The notes under the pieces: generated by a model
The model's input: only the letters and a program-made list of their open reading frames with translations
Databases searched by the model: none
Told to the model about the DNA's origin: nothing
Part shown: positions 4,975 through 5,718 of the stretch, piece after piece
Numbering within the stretch: the stretch's first letter is position 1
How the letters are laid out: each line of letters opens with the position of its first letter
Position numbers and translations under genes: made by a program
NCBI GenBank assembly: GCA_038232215.1
Contig: JBBSIG010000168.1
Location: 1 to 5,718 of the forward strand
Length of the DNA: 5,718 bases
Reading direction: 5' to 3'
Origin: JBBSIG01 sp038232215
GTDB taxonomy: Bacteria; Actinomycetota; Thermoleophilia; Gaiellales; Gaiellaceae

Positions 4975-5718
4975 ATGGCGGTCGCCGAGTCGAATCGCTC
5001 CGACGCGGAGGTCGCCGAGCGGGTCCGGGCCGACGACAGGGCGCACGTTCTCCACTCCTGGTCGGTCCAGTCGGCGATCGAGCCGCTCCCCGTCGCGGGC
5101 GCCGAGGGTCGCTACTTCTGGGACTACGAGGGCAACCGCTACCTCGACTTCGCCTCACAGCTCGTCAACGTCTCGATCGGGCACCAGCACCCGAGAGTGG
5201 TCGCCGCGATCAAGGAGCAGGCCGACCGGCTCTGCACGATCGGCCCCCCGATGGCGAACGACAAGCGCTCGGAGCTCGCGCGGCTCCTGGCCGAGGTGAC
5301 GCCGGGCGACCTCACCATGTCGTTCTTCACGAACGGGGGCGCCGAGGCGAACGAGAACGCGATCAAGCTCGCCCGCTGGAAGACGGGGCGGCAGAAGGTC
5401 GTCGCCCGCTACCGCTCCTACCACGGCGCCACCGCGGGCGCGATCTCGCTGACCGGCGACCCGCGTCGCTGGTTCGCCGAGCCCGGCCTGCCGGGGGTCG
5501 TCCGCATGCTCGACCCCTATACGTACCGCTGCCCGGCCGGTCACCCCGATCCGTGCCCTGTCTGTACGGGCGCCCCCCACCTCGAGGAGATCCTCCAGTA
5601 CGAGAATCCCGAGACGGTCGCCGCCGTGATCCTCGAGACCGTGACGGGCACGAACGGGATCATCGTGCCGCCGGACGGCTACCTGCAGTCCGTGCGCGAG
5701 GTGTGCGACCGCCACGGG
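4975..5718 (+). CDS. Class III PLP-dependent aminotransferase, omega-amino acid type, N-terminal part (cut by right window edge)
   Basis: The 248 visible residues belong to the class III (omega-) aminotransferases, which move an amino group from a terminal amine or beta-amino acid to pyruvate or a 2-oxoacid, giving a semialdehyde. Landmarks include DYEGNRYLDF (50-59), GHQHPRV (69-75), the PLP-phosphate segment TNGGAEANENAIK (119-131), the ring-stacking YHG (149-151) and EXXXG beginning at Glu221. The PLP-binding lysine and cofactor aspartate lie beyond the window. An insertion at 186-197, CPAGHPDPCPVC, contains three cysteines and a histidine. The ATG at 4975 has no clear ribosome site and follows the ATPase stop by 9 nt, suggesting translational coupling. 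The sequence recalls taurine-pyruvate and beta-alanine-pyruvate aminotransferases, but other class III members (polyamine, 4-aminobutyrate, amino-polyol) cannot be excluded. The mmsA gene on the other arm supports a beta-amino acid route. Confidence 0.88.
   Translation, partial: MAVAESNRSDAEVAERVRADDRAHVLHSWSVQSAIEPLPVAGAEGRYFWDYEGNRYLDFASQLVNVSIGHQHPRVVAAIKEQADRLCTIGPPMANDKRSELARLLAEVTPGDLTMSFFTNGGAEANENAIKLARWKTGRQKVVARYRSYHGATAGAISLTGDPRRWFAEPGLPGVVRMLDPYTYRCPAGHPDPCPVCTGAPHLEEILQYENPETVAAVILETVTGTNGIIVPPDGYLQSVREVCDRHG

Noticed and set aside
1..5718. Search for tRNA, rRNA, CRISPR repeats, IS ends, riboswitch-like leaders or direct repeats.
   Set aside because: The gene-free gaps are at most about 110 bp and hold only the sites listed; I saw no repeated units or RNA-gene consensus elements.

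Overview
This is a GC-rich (by eye near 70%) bacterial window with six protein genes and almost no non-coding DNA. No RNA gene, mobile element or CRISPR array is visible. Codon third positions are strongly G/C. The two start-proximal TAGGAT boxes match the TAGRRT -10 pattern known from high-GC Gram-positive bacteria. The protein style also fits Actinomycetota, possibly a soil or aquatic lineage such as Thermoleophilia, but that placement is inference and not proven by the window.

Layout. The left four genes read leftward: inner-membrane permease 1 (2748-3698), permease 2 (1908-2744), a Tat-exported solute-binding protein (472-1869), then after a GC-rich hairpin (435-462) the first 120 codons of a CoA-acylating methylmalonate/malonate-semialdehyde dehydrogenase (1-362, running off the left edge). 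The right two genes read rightward: the ATPase of a sugar-type (CUT1, MalK/UgpC/MsmK-like) ABC importer (3763-4965) and, 9 nt later, the first 248 codons of a class III PLP aminotransferase (4975-5718, running off the right edge). The two blocks diverge from a 64-bp control region holding a 10-bp inverted repeat that carries a TAGGAT box in each direction.

How the genes fit together. Binding protein, two permeases and ATPase make one complete importer. One arm ends with an aminotransferase and the other with a semialdehyde dehydrogenase. An omega-aminotransferase making a semialdehyde and an MmsA-type enzyme oxidising it to acetyl- or propionyl-CoA are consecutive steps of beta-alanine/beta-amino acid breakdown. 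The locus may therefore be an uptake-plus-catabolism unit for an amine-bearing or beta-amino acid-yielding compound, even though the transporter belongs to a carbohydrate family. The substrate cannot be read from the sequence.

Most notable points: the compact symmetric divergent promoter with short-leader or leaderless architecture, the mismatch between a sugar-type transporter and amine-type enzymes, a Tat signal without a lipobox on the binding protein, and a Cys/His cluster in the aminotransferase. No wholly new system is evident.
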